A DNA stretch of 64,000 nucleotides from an uncultured Dehalococcoidia bacterium (GTDB taxonomy: Bacteria > Chloroflexota > Dehalococcoidia > Lucifugimonadales > JADFKI01), in NCBI GenBank assembly GCA_958295865.1, contig CATQHF010000004.1:372001-436000 (forward strand), written 5' to 3'. The notes beneath the pieces are model-generated. The model did not search any database. It worked only from the letters and a program-made list of their open reading frames with translations, and had not been told where the DNA came from. Shown here piece by piece: positions 34,869-43,359 of this stretch. The first letter of the stretch is position 1; each line of letters begins with the position of its first letter. The translations under genes and the position numbers were made by a program.

Positions 34869-34909
34869 TTCTTTTCCTCTCGGCGTCTATGCGGCATTAT
34901 GGCAAATGA

Positions 34910-34977
34910 GAAGGCTCGCTTTGTTGCAGCATATCGATAAGTCTAAGCGGCTGTCGGGCTTGCTGCGGTGAGGGCGG
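34910..34977. repeat. copy of the VWA-gene 3' end
   Basis: The DNA TCTAAGCGGCTGTCGGGCTT and the following TGCTGCGGTGAGGGCG correspond to the last codons (LKRLPGLLR), stop and downstream bases of the VWA gene at 32470-32510. A third copy is at 35845-35905. Confidence 0.7.
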
Positions 34978-35433
34978 CTAGCTCACATCGCGCAGCCAGC
35001 GATAGTTTTCGTCCGCCAACCGAAGATATTCGGGAAGCATGCCGTTGAGGTTGAAGATTAACTCGCCGCTTTGATGACACGCTTCTACAAATCGCGGCTC
35101 CGGCAAGTCTAGGTTATGCTGAAAGCCGTGCAATGACGCCAGATAACGCCAGTCAGTTCGTAGTCCAATATCAGGATAGCGGTTATTCAAGGTATATCTT
35201 AGGTAATTGTAGCGAGAGGTTGAAGTGCCGAGTCCTGTCAGGCCGTCAAGCAACATGATGGTGGACAGCAAATCGATGCCGGTATCCCAAATCTGTGATG
35301 CCGTATAAGCCAGTTCGACGAAAGCGGATTCGTACTGCTGCTCTCTCACCTGCATGTACATGCCGAATGCGTTGTTCAGATGAAACTGCGCCGAGCGTAC
35401 ATAATCCTGAACGACAGGATTAGGCGTTGTCAT
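34978..35433 (-). CDS. hypothetical helical protein, second gene of a two-gene cassette
   Basis: 151 residues. No family recognised. It is predicted to be mostly helical (YVRSAQFHLNNAFGMYMQVREQ, SAFVELAYTASQIWDTGIDL) and ends with LADENYRWLRDVS. The organisation recalls HEPN-type helical bundles, but an R-x4-6-H motif is not clear. It overlaps the upstream gene by 14 bases, so the two are coupled. Confidence 0.6.
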   Translation of the reverse strand: MTTPNPVVQDYVRSAQFHLNNAFGMYMQVREQQYESAFVELAYTASQIWDTGIDLLSTIMLLDGLTGLGTSTSRYNYLRYTLNNRYPDIGLRTDWRYLASLHGFQHNLDLPEPRFVEACHQSGELIFNLNGMLPEYLRLADENYRWLRDVS

Positions 35434-35788
35434 TGCTTTCTTTCAGCATCTTCAGCAGGTCTTCGGTGACATCCACCAGATTGAGCCTGATGAGAGGGTC
35501 GTCGTAGGAACTGCGCGGCGACGGATCCAGGCTGTCCTCGTAGTACCACAGAAGGGCGTTATATGCGGCTTTGATGTGGTGGTTGTTCCGTTCTGCCGAT
35601 AGGCGGCGCGCGGCTTGTTCAGGCTGTTCATCGGGCGCTACCTTTGCTATCGCCCCGTTCGCTATCGACATCAGCAGCGGCGGCAGTGTCTTCGCCAGTT
35701 CAGACGGAGCGGATTCTAGCTCGATCGCCTTCTGCGCCTGTTTCAGCAGCTCGTCGGGGGTGGTGTTCGCTGCGTTGACGGTTGTCAT
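35420..35788 (-). CDS. hypothetical protein, first gene of a two-gene cassette
   Basis: 122 residues starting MTTVNAANTTPDELLKQAQK, with GAGAGGAGAAGAA upstream. The N-terminal half is helical with KTLPPLLMSIANGAIAKVAPDEQPEQAARRLSAERN. The middle has a helix with YNALLWYYEDSLDP, and the end is DVTEDLLKMLKESNDNA. I do not recognise it. A deleted copy with the same start region lies at 34664-34868, so this two-gene unit was once duplicated. Confidence 0.6.
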   Translation of the reverse strand: MTTVNAANTTPDELLKQAQKAIELESAPSELAKTLPPLLMSIANGAIAKVAPDEQPEQAARRLSAERNNHHIKAAYNALLWYYEDSLDPSPRSSYDDPLIRLNLVDVTEDLLKMLKESNDNA

Positions 35789-35839
35789 TTCTTCTCCTCT
35801 CGGCGTCTATGCGGCATTGTGGCAAATGAGAATACTCGC

Positions 35840-36056
35840 TTTGTTGCAGCATATCGCTAAGTCTAAGCGGTTGCGGGGGTTGCTGCGGTGAGGGCGTTTT
35901 TAGGCAACTCCATCCTTCTGCCTCTGATTTTCGGCGAATAGTGTACGGATGTTTCGTATAACTAAAAGCGTTTGTGGGTTATGCTCGCTTATATGAATGC
36001 CTAATCCATAACATAGCCGCATGCTGAATTCCCGCGGGGCCCGATGAGGAGGTGTG
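35840..36056. repeat. second copy of VWA tail plus DUF805 leader
   Basis: From TATCGCTAAGTCTAAGCGG through TGCTGCGGTGAGGGCGTTTT and CATAACATAGCCGCATGC, this stretch matches 32455-32662 (VWA gene end to DUF805 start) with scattered changes. It is the promoter/leader region of DUF805 copy 2. Confidence 0.75.
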
Positions 36057-36413
36057 ATGACAGCGATAAACACATATAAGCAGGCGCTTCAAAAGTACGG
36101 AGTTTTCGATGGGCGCGCTAACCGCCCGGAGTACTGGTGGTTCGTGCCATTCTCGAATCTCATCTCGATTGTACTTATCAGCGCGGCTTTCGTCGTTTCA
36201 TTTGCGATATTTATCGTCTTATTGGTGGTGTACACGCTTGCCGTGCTTCTTCCGAGTTTTGGGGTGACTGTCCGTCGCCTTCACGATACGGGGCGCAGCG
36301 CCTGGTGGCTTCTGGTCGGTTTCATTCCCTTTATCGGCGGTATCGTGATGGTAGTTCTCCTGGCGCTTGGCAGCGAAGCGGGTGAGAACAGGTATGGGCC
36401 GCAGCCGGAGTGA
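36057..36413 (+). CDS. DUF805 membrane protein, copy 2
   Basis: 118 residues. I use ATG 36057, with GGAGG 5 bases upstream; a GTG directly before it is the alternative. YGVFDGRANRPEYWWFVPF, three to four membrane segments, VTVRRLHDTGRSAWWLLVGF and a C-terminal NRYGPQPE. It is more compact than copy 1 (130 residues) and about half identical by eye. Function unknown. Confidence 0.88.
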   Translation: MTAINTYKQALQKYGVFDGRANRPEYWWFVPFSNLISIVLISAAFVVSFAIFIVLLVVYTLAVLLPSFGVTVRRLHDTGRSAWWLLVGFIPFIGGIVMVVLLALGSEAGENRYGPQPE

Positions 36414-36485
36414 GGTCGGGCGGACGGCGATTCGGTGATGTCAGATTCCGCAGATAGCGTTTCCAATCAGGTGGTCTGACCAAGT

Positions 36486-36545
36486 TTCTCACCCCCATCC
36501 TAACCTTCCCCCTTTGGGGGAAGGGACTTTACACCACCCAAAAGG
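36486..36545. repeat. partial family-1 repeat
   Basis: TTCTCACCCCCATCCTAACC followed by the hairpin CCTTCCCCCtttGGGGGAAGG. Only the core remains; the terminal repeats are missing. Confidence 0.6.
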
Positions 36546-36689
36546 AAACTCTACCGATTCCGCATAGGTATTCGTGGCTTGGATGGGGCGGGTTGTAGAA
36601 TTGTCAGGATATGCGGGGGGCATTGTGTTGCGACGCCTGCGTGAACTGGTGTTCTTATGGTAGGCTTTTGTGGAGGGGCTGTCAAGGGT

Positions 36690-36927
36690 TGGGAAAGTTG
36701 CGTTAGTATAGTTTAGCCGTCGATGGGCGAGCGTTTTCGCCTCCATCCTATTCACCCCCATCCTAACCTTCCCCCAGAGGGGGAAGGGACAATTACATCT
36801 GCGTGTCCTCGCCTCGCCGACGAACCTTCCCTCATTAAGAGGGAAGGGACAATCACATCTGCGGCGTTCTCGCCTCGCCGACGAACCTTCCCCCGTCAAA
36901 GGGGAAGGGACTAATGCAATTTTCTCA
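36690..36927. repeat. expanded family-1 element with three hairpin modules
   Basis: It starts with a diverged left end (GGGAAAGTTGCGTTAGTA) and ends CTAATGCAATTTTCTCA. In between, AACCTTCCC...GGGAAGGGAC hairpins begin at 36765, 36823 and 36884, separated by CATCTGCG...CTCGCCTCGCCGACGA spacers. The whole 36414-37140 gap is repeat DNA of families 1 and 3. Confidence 0.8.
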
Positions 36928-37140
36928 AAGGTTGGCGTTGCTGAGCGGGGGTTTTCGGTTGTCGCCTTGGACGGGGGTGAGGGGGCTATAGCGCTGTGGC
37001 AAGGCATGGATGGCTTGTGGACAGCGATTTTAGATTTCTCGCTTCGCTCGAAATGACAGGGGGGAAGGTTCGGGATGACAGGGAAAATTGCTCGGAATAT
37101 CAGCAGAACATGGTTTTCCGCCACGGAGGGAGAAGGCGCA

Positions 37141-37410
37141 ATGCCGGACAAGACACTCATCCCAGCGGACATCGAATCTCGCGGGGAAGCCATATATCGG
37201 GAGCGGATACGCCACCTGGTAGAGCCGCACGAAAAGGGCAAGTTCGTGGTTATCGAGATTTACAGCGGCGACTACGAGATTGGCGAGCGGGACGCCGACG
37301 CCACCAAACGCCTGCTAAACCGACATCCCGGCGGGGTGACATGGGCGGTGCGGGTTGGCTATCCCACAGCCTACCGATGGACGCGCTTGCAAGCGGCACA
37401 TGATGATTAG
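37141..37410 (+). CDS. hypothetical protein paired with an aspartic-protease-like gene
   Basis: 89 residues from the ATG at 37141, with GGAGGGAGAAGG upstream. It reads TLIPADIESRGEAIYRERIR and KFVVIEIYSGDYEIGERDAD...GGVTWAVRVGYPTAYR. No catalytic motif recognised. It overlaps the next gene. Such short beta-rich proteins are often found next to clan AA protease-like genes, in a pairing that looks like toxin-antitoxin modules; function unknown. Confidence 0.65.
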   Translation: MPDKTLIPADIESRGEAIYRERIRHLVEPHEKGKFVVIEIYSGDYEIGERDADATKRLLNRHPGGVTWAVRVGYPTAYRWTRLQAAHDD

Positions 37411-37780
37411 GGGTAGGGTAACCAGAGATAAGGCGATACTGGTTACCTGCGGAATTACAGACAGCAGTGGACGCCTATGGCCATTGGAGGCTTATTTGGA
37501 CACTGGGTTCACAGGCGACCTTTCGCTTCCACTCAACGCCATTCGCAGATTGGGACTATCCTCGTTAGGCAGACGCTTTTTCACACTGGCAAACGGTGAA
37601 AGAACCTCTATGAACGCATACTCCGGCACTTTATTGTGGCACGAACGCGCACAAGAAGTGGTCGTCATCCAATCCGGCAGTGCGCCTTTGCTGGGCATGG
37701 GGTTGCTCTGGGGCAGTCGAGTTACTTTTGATGCAATGGATGGCGGTGGAGCGCTCATAGAAGAAATCACTTCGGCGTAG
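37403..37780 (+). CDS. clan AA (retropepsin-like) aspartic protease-fold protein
   Basis: 125 residues from ATG 37403 (ATG 37400 is an in-frame alternative). It starts within the last codons of the preceding gene. The active-site motif is AYLDTGFTGDLSLPLNAIRRLGL (D-T-G) and the second conserved segment APLLGMGLLWG. Single-domain members act as dimers. No membrane segment. The substrate is not known. Confidence 0.82.
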   Translation: MIRGRVTRDKAILVTCGITDSSGRLWPLEAYLDTGFTGDLSLPLNAIRRLGLSSLGRRFFTLANGERTSMNAYSGTLLWHERAQEVVVIQSGSAPLLGMGLLWGSRVTFDAMDGGGALIEEITSA

Positions 37781-37845
37781 TTGTCGCAGGGTATTCTGGT
37801 ATTATGGTTGGGGTAAGAGTTTTGGCAAGTGGGTGAGGCGAGTTT

Positions 37846-39819
37846 ATGCCTGAGTTTGAGATTGTGTCGGAGTTTGTGCCTACGGGGGATCAGCCGCAGG
37901 CTATCGCTAAGGCTGTGGCGGGGCTTGATGAGGGGCTGACGCATCAGACGCTGATGGGGGTTACGGGTAGCGGCAAGACTTTCACGATGGCGGGTGTCAT
38001 CGAGAAGGTGCAGCGTCCGACGCTGGTTATCGCGCACAATAAGACGCTGGCGGCGCAGCTGGCAACGGAGTTCAGGGAGTTTTTTCCGAAGAACTCGGTC
38101 GAGTACTTCGTGAGCTACTATGACTACTATCAGCCGGAGGCGTATGTGCCGCGCACGGATACCTATATCGAGAAGGACGCGGACATCAATGAGGAATTGG
38201 ACAAGCTGCGGCATGCGGCTACGCGGGCGCTGCTGACGCGGCGGGATACGCTGATTGTGGCGTCGGTGTCGTGCATATTCGGTCTGGGGTCGCCGGAGGA
38301 GTATCAGAGTTTCGTGGCGTATGTGCGGCGGGGGGAGCAGCGCAACCGTAGGCTGCTGATACGGCAGCTGGTGGATATGCAGTATGAGCGCAATGACATG
38401 GACTTCGCGCGGGGCAATTTCCGCGTGCGCGGCGATACGATGGAGATATTGCCCGCATACGAAGAGCTGGGGATACGCATCGAGTTCTGGGGGGACGAGG
38501 TTGACCGCATCGTGGTTGTGGATCCGCTGACGGGTGAGCTGCTGGGGGAGCGCGAGGATGTGGAGATATATCCGGCGAAGCACTTCGTTACATCGCAGGA
38601 CAAGATGAACCTCGCCATCGAGGACATCGAGGTGGAGCTGGCGCAGTGCGTCGCGGAGTTGAAGGAGCAGGGGAAGCTGCTGGAGGCGGAGCGGCTGGAG
38701 TCGCGGACGCGGTATGACATCGAGATGATGCAGGAGACGGGGTATTGCGCGGGCGTGGAGAACTACTCGCGGCATCTGGCGCGGCGCGCGCCGGGCAGTA
38801 CGCCGTACACGCTGATGGATTACTTCCCTGAGGATTACTTGCTGTTCGTGGACGAGTCGCACATGACGCTGCCGCAGGTGCGGGGGATGTATCGGGGCGA
38901 CCAGTCGCGCAAGGAGACGCTGGTGGAGTTTGGCTTTCGGCTGCCGTCGGCGCTGGATAACCGCCCGCTGAACTTCGATGAGTTCCAAGAGCATGTGAAC
39001 CAAGTGGTGTATGTGTCGGCGACGCCTGGGCCTTATGAGCATGAGCATACGCAGGCGATGATAGAGCAGGTGATACGCCCGACGGGGCTGCTGGACCCGG
39101 TTATCGAGGTGAAGCCGACGACGGGGCAGATAGACGACCTGCTGTATCAGATACGGGAGCGGGTGGCGAAGGGTCAGCGCTGTCTCATCACGACGCTGAC
39201 GAAGCGCATGGCGGAGGAGCTGTCGGACTATCTGCGGGAGATGGGGGTGAAGGTTCACTACTTGCACTCGGAGATAGACACGCTGGAGCGGAGCGAGATA
39301 CTGCGCGACTTGCGGCTTGGGGTCTATGATGTGGTGGTGGGGATCAACTTGCTGCGGGAGGGGATAGACTTGCCGGAGGTCAGCCTTGTCGCCATCCTGG
39401 ACGCGGATAAGGAAGGGTATTTGCGCTCGCTGACGGCGCTGGTGCAGACGGTAGGGAGGGCGGCGCGGCATGTGGAGGGGAGCGTCATCATGTACGCGGA
39501 CAGGGTTACGGACTCTATGAAGCAGGCTATCGAGGAGACGGAGCGACGGCGCGCCATCCAAGAGGCGTACAACCGGGAGCACGGCATCACGCCGCGGGGC
39601 ATCCGCAAGAATATCCACGACATCACGGAGCGCGTGAAGGCGGTGGCAGAGGCGGCGACGCCGTATGTTACGCATAGCGATATACCGAAGGACGACATCA
39701 CGCGGCTCATCAAGGATTTGGAGTCGCAGATGAAGGTGGCGTCGCGGCAGCTGGAGTTTGAGAAGGCGGCGCTGCTGCGCGACCAGATCATCGACCTGCG
39801 GAAGGTGTTGGCGAGTTGA
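37846..39819 (+). CDS. uvrB: excinuclease ABC subunit B
   Basis: 657 residues, full length. It is the damage-verification helicase of nucleotide excision repair. Walker [15 protein letters not shown] (about 37-50), the beta-hairpin region [19 protein letters not shown], the helicase motifs [23 protein letters not shown] and [25 protein letters not shown], and the C-terminal UVR domain [29 protein letters not shown] (shown as its characteristic pattern). The ATG follows GAGGCGAG. No uvrA or uvrC is present. Confidence 0.98.
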   Translation: MPEFEIVSEFVPTGDQPQAIAKAVAGLDEGLTHQTLMGVTGSGKTFTMAGVIEKVQRPTLVIAHNKTLAAQLATEFREFFPKNSVEYFVSYYDYYQPEAYVPRTDTYIEKDADINEELDKLRHAATRALLTRRDTLIVASVSCIFGLGSPEEYQSFVAYVRRGEQRNRRLLIRQLVDMQYERNDMDFARGNFRVRGDTMEILPAYEELGIRIEFWGDEVDRIVVVDPLTGELLGEREDVEIYPAKHFVTSQDKMNLAIEDIEVELAQCVAELKEQGKLLEAERLESRTRYDIEMMQETGYCAGVENYSRHLARRAPGSTPYTLMDYFPEDYLLFVDESHMTLPQVRGMYRGDQSRKETLVEFGFRLPSALDNRPLNFDEFQEHVNQVVYVSATPGPYEHEHTQAMIEQVIRPTGLLDPVIEVKPTTGQIDDLLYQIRERVAKGQRCLITTLTKRMAEELSDYLREMGVKVHYLHSEIDTLERSEILRDLRLGVYDVVVGINLLREGIDLPEVSLVAILDADKEGYLRSLTALVQTVGRAARHVEGSVIMYADRVTDSMKQAIEETERRRAIQEAYNREHGITPRGIRKNIHDITERVKAVAEAATPYVTHSDIPKDDITRLIKDLESQMKVASRQLEFEKAALLRDQIIDLRKVLAS

Positions 39820-39975
39820 GAGTTGAAAATTAAGAATTAAAAATTAGGAATTGGGTTTTGTTTAGGCTTGGTGTGGGATGTTTCGTGGCTTGATGGCAAC
39901 CGATGTTTGAGGGCGGTTGCTGAAGGCTATGTAGCCGTGAGGTTAGGATTTTTGATTCCTCACGCTGTTCGGAAT

Positions 39976-41023
39976 TGTAAGTGTTGGCTAATTCGCCGAC
40001 AGAGATTGCATGGTTTGTAAGGGAGTGTTGCCGTTCAGACCCTGATGCGGACGCTCGGTATTGTAGTACAGCAGATACTGCGTCAGCTCACTGCGAAAGT
40101 GCTCCACCGAGTCGAAGGTCGTGTACTCTATCAGGTCTTCGTTCAGCGTCCTCCACAAGCGCTCCACCTTGCCGTTAGTCTGCGGCCTATACGGACGGAT
40201 GTAGCGATGCTTGATCCCAAGCTCACTCAGCATCCGCTCAAACGGATGCCCCTCCACATTGTTGCGCGACGCCACCTCCTTGCCATTGTCGGTCATCATC
40301 GCCTCGAAGCGCACCCCGTACTCCGCATTCAGCACATTGAGGCTCTTGAGCGCGGCGAACATCACGCTCAAGCTCTTCTTGTCCTTCACCAGCTCTGCCC
40401 ACGCCAAGCGCGTGCAGCCGTCTATGAGCGCCACCAGGTAGTAGCGCCGATTGTCGCTCACTATCAGGTCGCGGCTCAGGTGGTGCAAGTCGAGGTGTCC
40501 CAACTGCCCCGCGCGCTCGCTGATTATCTTTCGCCTGTTCTGCTTCATCTTGGGGGTGAGCCTGTTGAGACCGTGCCTCTTGCTTATGGCGTATATCGTG
40601 GACGGCGAGGGCGTGGCGTCCCCCAGCTCCGGCTTCAGTATGGCACATATCTCGTAGCGGTTGATACCCTTGATGCGCTGCTCGATCACCTTCCGCTCTA
40701 TGTGCGGCAGCGTGCGGCGGCTCTTCCACTTGGGACCGCGCTTCTGCGGCAGCAGCGCCTTCGGGTCTTGCGACTGAAGGTATCGGTTGTAGTACTTGAT
40801 GAATGTCTGGCGACTGACGCCGTGGAAGTTGTAGAAGTCCTGCACGAAGCGGAAGTGAGGATGCTTCTTCTTCTTGACCAGCTCGTACTCACCGATGAGG
40901 AACTGCCACTTCTGGATGTAGTTGCGTTCCAGCGTGTGATCGTCTCTGTTATCTCGCATTTGTGCCTCCAGATTGGTTCTGTTAAGTTATACCAATCTGT
41001 TGGCGAATTACATACCACTTACA
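39976..41023. mobile_element. IS481-like insertion sequence, intact
   Basis: 1,048 bp. The ends are 28-bp imperfect inverted repeats: left TGTAAGTG...TAATTCGCCGACAGA and right TCTGTTGGCGAATTA...CACTTACA. GGAAT flanks both sides (39971-39975 and 41024-41028), a 5-bp target duplication. The insertion split a family-3 repeat (TTCGGAAT|GACAGAG). One transposase gene fills it. Confidence 0.93.
39988..40959 (-). CDS. IS481-like DDE transposase
   Basis: 323 residues. The N-terminal helix-turn-helix region has YNFHGVSRQTFIKYYNRYLQ. The catalytic rve core has D in LGHLDLHHLSRDL, D in AMMTDNGKEVASRN and E in NGKVERLWRTLNEDL, with the terminal YYNTERPHQGLNGNTPL. The frame is intact and the inverted repeats and target duplication are sharp, so it may be active or recent. 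It ends only 12 bases from the left end. Confidence 0.95.
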   Translation of the reverse strand: MRDNRDDHTLERNYIQKWQFLIGEYELVKKKKHPHFRFVQDFYNFHGVSRQTFIKYYNRYLQSQDPKALLPQKRGPKWKSRRTLPHIERKVIEQRIKGINRYEICAILKPELGDATPSPSTIYAISKRHGLNRLTPKMKQNRRKIISERAGQLGHLDLHHLSRDLIVSDNRRYYLVALIDGCTRLAWAELVKDKKSLSVMFAALKSLNVLNAEYGVRFEAMMTDNGKEVASRNNVEGHPFERMLSELGIKHRYIRPYRPQTNGKVERLWRTLNEDLIEYTTFDSVEHFRSELTQYLLYYNTERPHQGLNGNTPLQTMQSLSAN

Positions 41024-41069
41024 GGAATGACAGAGAAAATTGCTGCGTCATGTTCGGGATGGTGGCATT

Positions 41070-41215
41070 TTAGGGGCTGGATTCCTGCCCCTGCTTTCGC
41101 AGGGGTGACTTTCTTTTGCAGGAATGACGGGACGCAAATTCAAAATGTCCACAGAGATTAGGATTTTTGATTTCTCGCTACACTCGGAATGACGGGGTGG
41201 TAGGGGGCGGAAGGG
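41070..41215. repeat. family-2 partial copy followed by family-3 fragment
   Basis: CTGGATTCCTGCCCCTGCTT and CAGGAATGACGGG, then AAAATGTCCACAGAGATTAGG, then GATTTCTCGCTACACTCGGA. A TTCGACAGGCTCACCACGAA word follows at 41220, and recurs at 51115. The 41024-41300 gap is all repeat DNA. Confidence 0.65.
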
Positions 41216-41300
41216 TGGTTCGACAGGCTCACCACGAACGGAAAGAGTTTATGCCGTTGCTATCCAATGCCTGCCCCCTGTCTACCCTTACCTACTGCTG

Positions 41301-42110
41301 TCAGCGGAAGGGTGGGTGGCGTTCGGGACGGCGGGGCTTTTTGTTGCCGGGTAGGTGACTTATCTCTGATAGGTAGTCGGTGTGTCCCTGGGAGATTTGC
41401 CGGGCGCTTTCGGCTGCTTTCTCTTCTATTCGCTCTGCCTCGGCTACTTCTTTCATGTGCGCTTCGGATACAGGCGCGTGGCTCTCTACTACCGCCGGGT
41501 GGTCTTCGTCTAGGTCTCGGCAGGCGCAGATGCAGTCGGGGTGGCAGGGGGAGTAGTAGGACATGAACTCCGGGTCGGGGGTGGAGGGGTTGCCGAAACC
41601 CCAGCTGAGCAGCACTTTGGCGGCTTCTATCCTGTCCCTTGGCTTGGCGTCGCGGTCGCGTCCTTCCAGTACCTCGTTGAGTATCCTGACGATGCTCGCG
41701 CCTTCTCCGGTCTCTACGCGGATGCGGGCGACGAGCTTCTTGTTCAGCCTTTCGTGTTCGGGGCTGACTGCTTGCGTGGGGCCGTTTTCTCCCTGGGCGT
41801 CTTCTTTCTTTGCCTGCCGTTCCATCTTGGAGCTGAGGCTGTTGATGAGGGCTTCGGCTTCTTGGAAGCCGAGCTTGAGGAGCAGGCGGGCGGCTTGCAG
41901 TCTGTGGTGGGGCGTGGAGTCGAGGTCGTCGCCGGTCATGATGGAGACGATGCTGCGTATGATGGTTCTGCCGTTGTCGGTTTCTTGGTGGACGAGATGC
42001 TGGAGGTGCTCGACGGCGCTCTGGCAGTGCCTGTTGTCCAGGTGGTCATGTTGGGCATGACTGTCCTGGTTGTCCTGCTGGTGTTGGTTTATGGGGGTTG
42101 GTTGGTTCAT
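41301..42110 (-). CDS. hypothetical protein with internal helical repeats
   Basis: 269 residues. The N-terminus is rich in Gln/His/Asn (NQHQQDNQDSHAQHDHLDNR). Two related helical units follow: RSIVSIMTGDDLDSTPHHRL with QAARLLLKLGF, and VRILNEVLEGRDRDAKPRDR with IEAAKVLLSWGFG. The C-terminal part has a cysteine cluster SPCHPDCICACRD and a charged helix. I do not recognise a family. The KPRDRIEAAKVLL..GFG pattern is reminiscent of proteins next to phage or resistance genes, but no such context is seen here. Confidence 0.55.
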   Translation of the reverse strand: MNQPTPINQHQQDNQDSHAQHDHLDNRHCQSAVEHLQHLVHQETDNGRTIIRSIVSIMTGDDLDSTPHHRLQAARLLLKLGFQEAEALINSLSSKMERQAKKEDAQGENGPTQAVSPEHERLNKKLVARIRVETGEGASIVRILNEVLEGRDRDAKPRDRIEAAKVLLSWGFGNPSTPDPEFMSYYSPCHPDCICACRDLDEDHPAVVESHAPVSEAHMKEVAEAERIEEKAAESARQISQGHTDYLSEISHLPGNKKPRRPERHPPFR

Positions 42111-42244
42111 TGGTTTTTCCCAAGGGTTTCAGGGTTTCAAGTAGTCAGGGATTAGGTGATAGGTTGTTCGTACTTGTTATGCAACTTATGTTCTTGCGGA
42201 TAGTATAGGTGAGGGTTTGGGTGGTGTCAAGGGTGATTTGGGGG

Positions 42245-42404
42245 GGAGATTGGGTTGGTACGGTTTAGCCGTTGATGGGCGGGCATTTTCGCCCCCATCC
42301 TAACCTTCCCCCAAAGGGGGAAGGGACAATCACATCTGCGGCGTCCTCGCCTCGCTGACGAACTTTCCCCCGTCAAGGGGGAAGGGACTTATGCGATTTT
42401 CTCG
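42245..42404. repeat. family-1 element with two hairpin modules
   Basis: Left end diverged (GATTGGGTTGGTACGGTTTA), right end CTTATGCGATTTTCTC. Two AACCTTCCCCC/GGGGGAAGGGAC-type hairpins are joined by the CATCTGCGGCGTCCTCGCCT spacer also seen at 36.8 kb. Confidence 0.75.
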
Positions 42405-42501
42405 GCTTGTGCGGTCTTCTTACTGATAGGGCTGGTGGTTGGCTTGTGTATGGCGTGATACAATGGCGTTTTAGGGAGCAAGTGAAGAATGGAGGGTCGC
42501 T

Positions 42502-42813
42502 ATGACTACGGTATCGGTAACGCTGGATGATGTGTATGAGGCGCTGAGGGATGTGTATGACCCGGAGATCCCGGTGAATATCGTTGACTTGGGGCTGGTG
42601 CGGGATGTGTCGTTGGTGGAGGGGAACATCGATGTGAAGATGACGCTGACTTTCGCGGGCTGCGGGATGGGGCCGTATATCGCGCAGCAGGCGGAGTGGC
42701 GGCTGGCGGAGATGGAGGGGGTGGATGACATCAATGTTGACTTGGTGTTCGATCCGCCGTGGACGCCGGATGAGATCACGGATGAGGGCAAGAAGCTGCT
42801 GGGGCTGGATTAG
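42502..42813 (+). CDS. MIP18/DUF59-family iron-sulfur assembly factor (SufT/PaaD-like)
   Basis: 103 residues. The DUF59 signature is VYDPEIPVNIVDLGLVRDV, followed by IDVKMTLTFAGCGMGPYI with the conserved cysteine, and LVFDPPWTPDEITDEGKKLLG. These proteins help load Fe-S clusters onto targets. ATG preceded by GGAGGGTCGCT. An Mrp ATPase, another Fe-S factor, lies 546 bases downstream on the same strand; in many bacteria these two domains are fused or adjacent. Confidence 0.92.
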   Translation: MTTVSVTLDDVYEALRDVYDPEIPVNIVDLGLVRDVSLVEGNIDVKMTLTFAGCGMGPYIAQQAEWRLAEMEGVDDINVDLVFDPPWTPDEITDEGKKLLGLD

Positions 42814-42899
42814 GACGGGCTGACAGGGATGGGCGGGGTGGATTTTGCGCCATTTATGCCCATCTCTTTGGCTGGCTAGGACATGCCTTTCGGTTGTGC

Positions 42900-43332
42900 T
42901 GAGGGCGGGTAGGGGAGGCCGGGCGGTCGCCCCTACCGGAAGGGTGGATGACTGAGGGATGGTCGAGCGTCGCAGATTTCCGGATTCCTGCGAAAGCGGG
43001 AGTGACGGGGTGTGAGATTTCAGGATGTCCGCAGGATCTGGGATTTTAGATTCCTCACTGCGTTCGGAATGACAGGGAAAATTGCTGCGTTGCGCTTGGA
43101 ATGACGGGGGGTTGGGATGTGCGGCGTTCGGAATGGCAGTAGGCCGGGGCGCTGCGCTTGGAGTGAGGTTTGAAACATCAATACATATCCCTGTGAGGCG
43201 CAAGGGGTAGAGGGTTGATTTAGCGGGGGACGGGCGACCGGGCGGGTGCCCTTACCGAAAATGATGGTCTAGCATTGCCGATTTCTGGATTCCCGCTTTC
43301 GCGGGAATGACGGGGTGTGAGATTTCAACAGG
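42900..43332. repeat. composite repeat block between the Fe-S genes
   Basis: Two copies of a unit with GGGCGG-TCGCCC, then GATTTCCGGATTCCTGCGAA or its GATTTCTGGATTCCCGCTTT relative and GACGGGGTGTGAGATTTCA, at 42910-43035 and 43222-43332. A family-3 repeat (TTAGATTCCTCACTGCGTTC) lies between them. No gene is seen in 42814-43359. Confidence 0.7.
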
Positions 43333-43359
43333 GAAGACTGACATATTAAGGAAGTTTCT

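Noticed and set aside
36690-36927. Possible CRISPR array (regular 58-61 bp repeats)
   Set aside because: Only three units, each repeat is itself a hairpin with conserved spacers, and no cas genes are present; it is a family-1 repeat element.
37492-39675. A 727-codon open frame on the minus strand
   Set aside because: Antisense shadow of uvrB; extreme Arg/Leu/His content and no homology.
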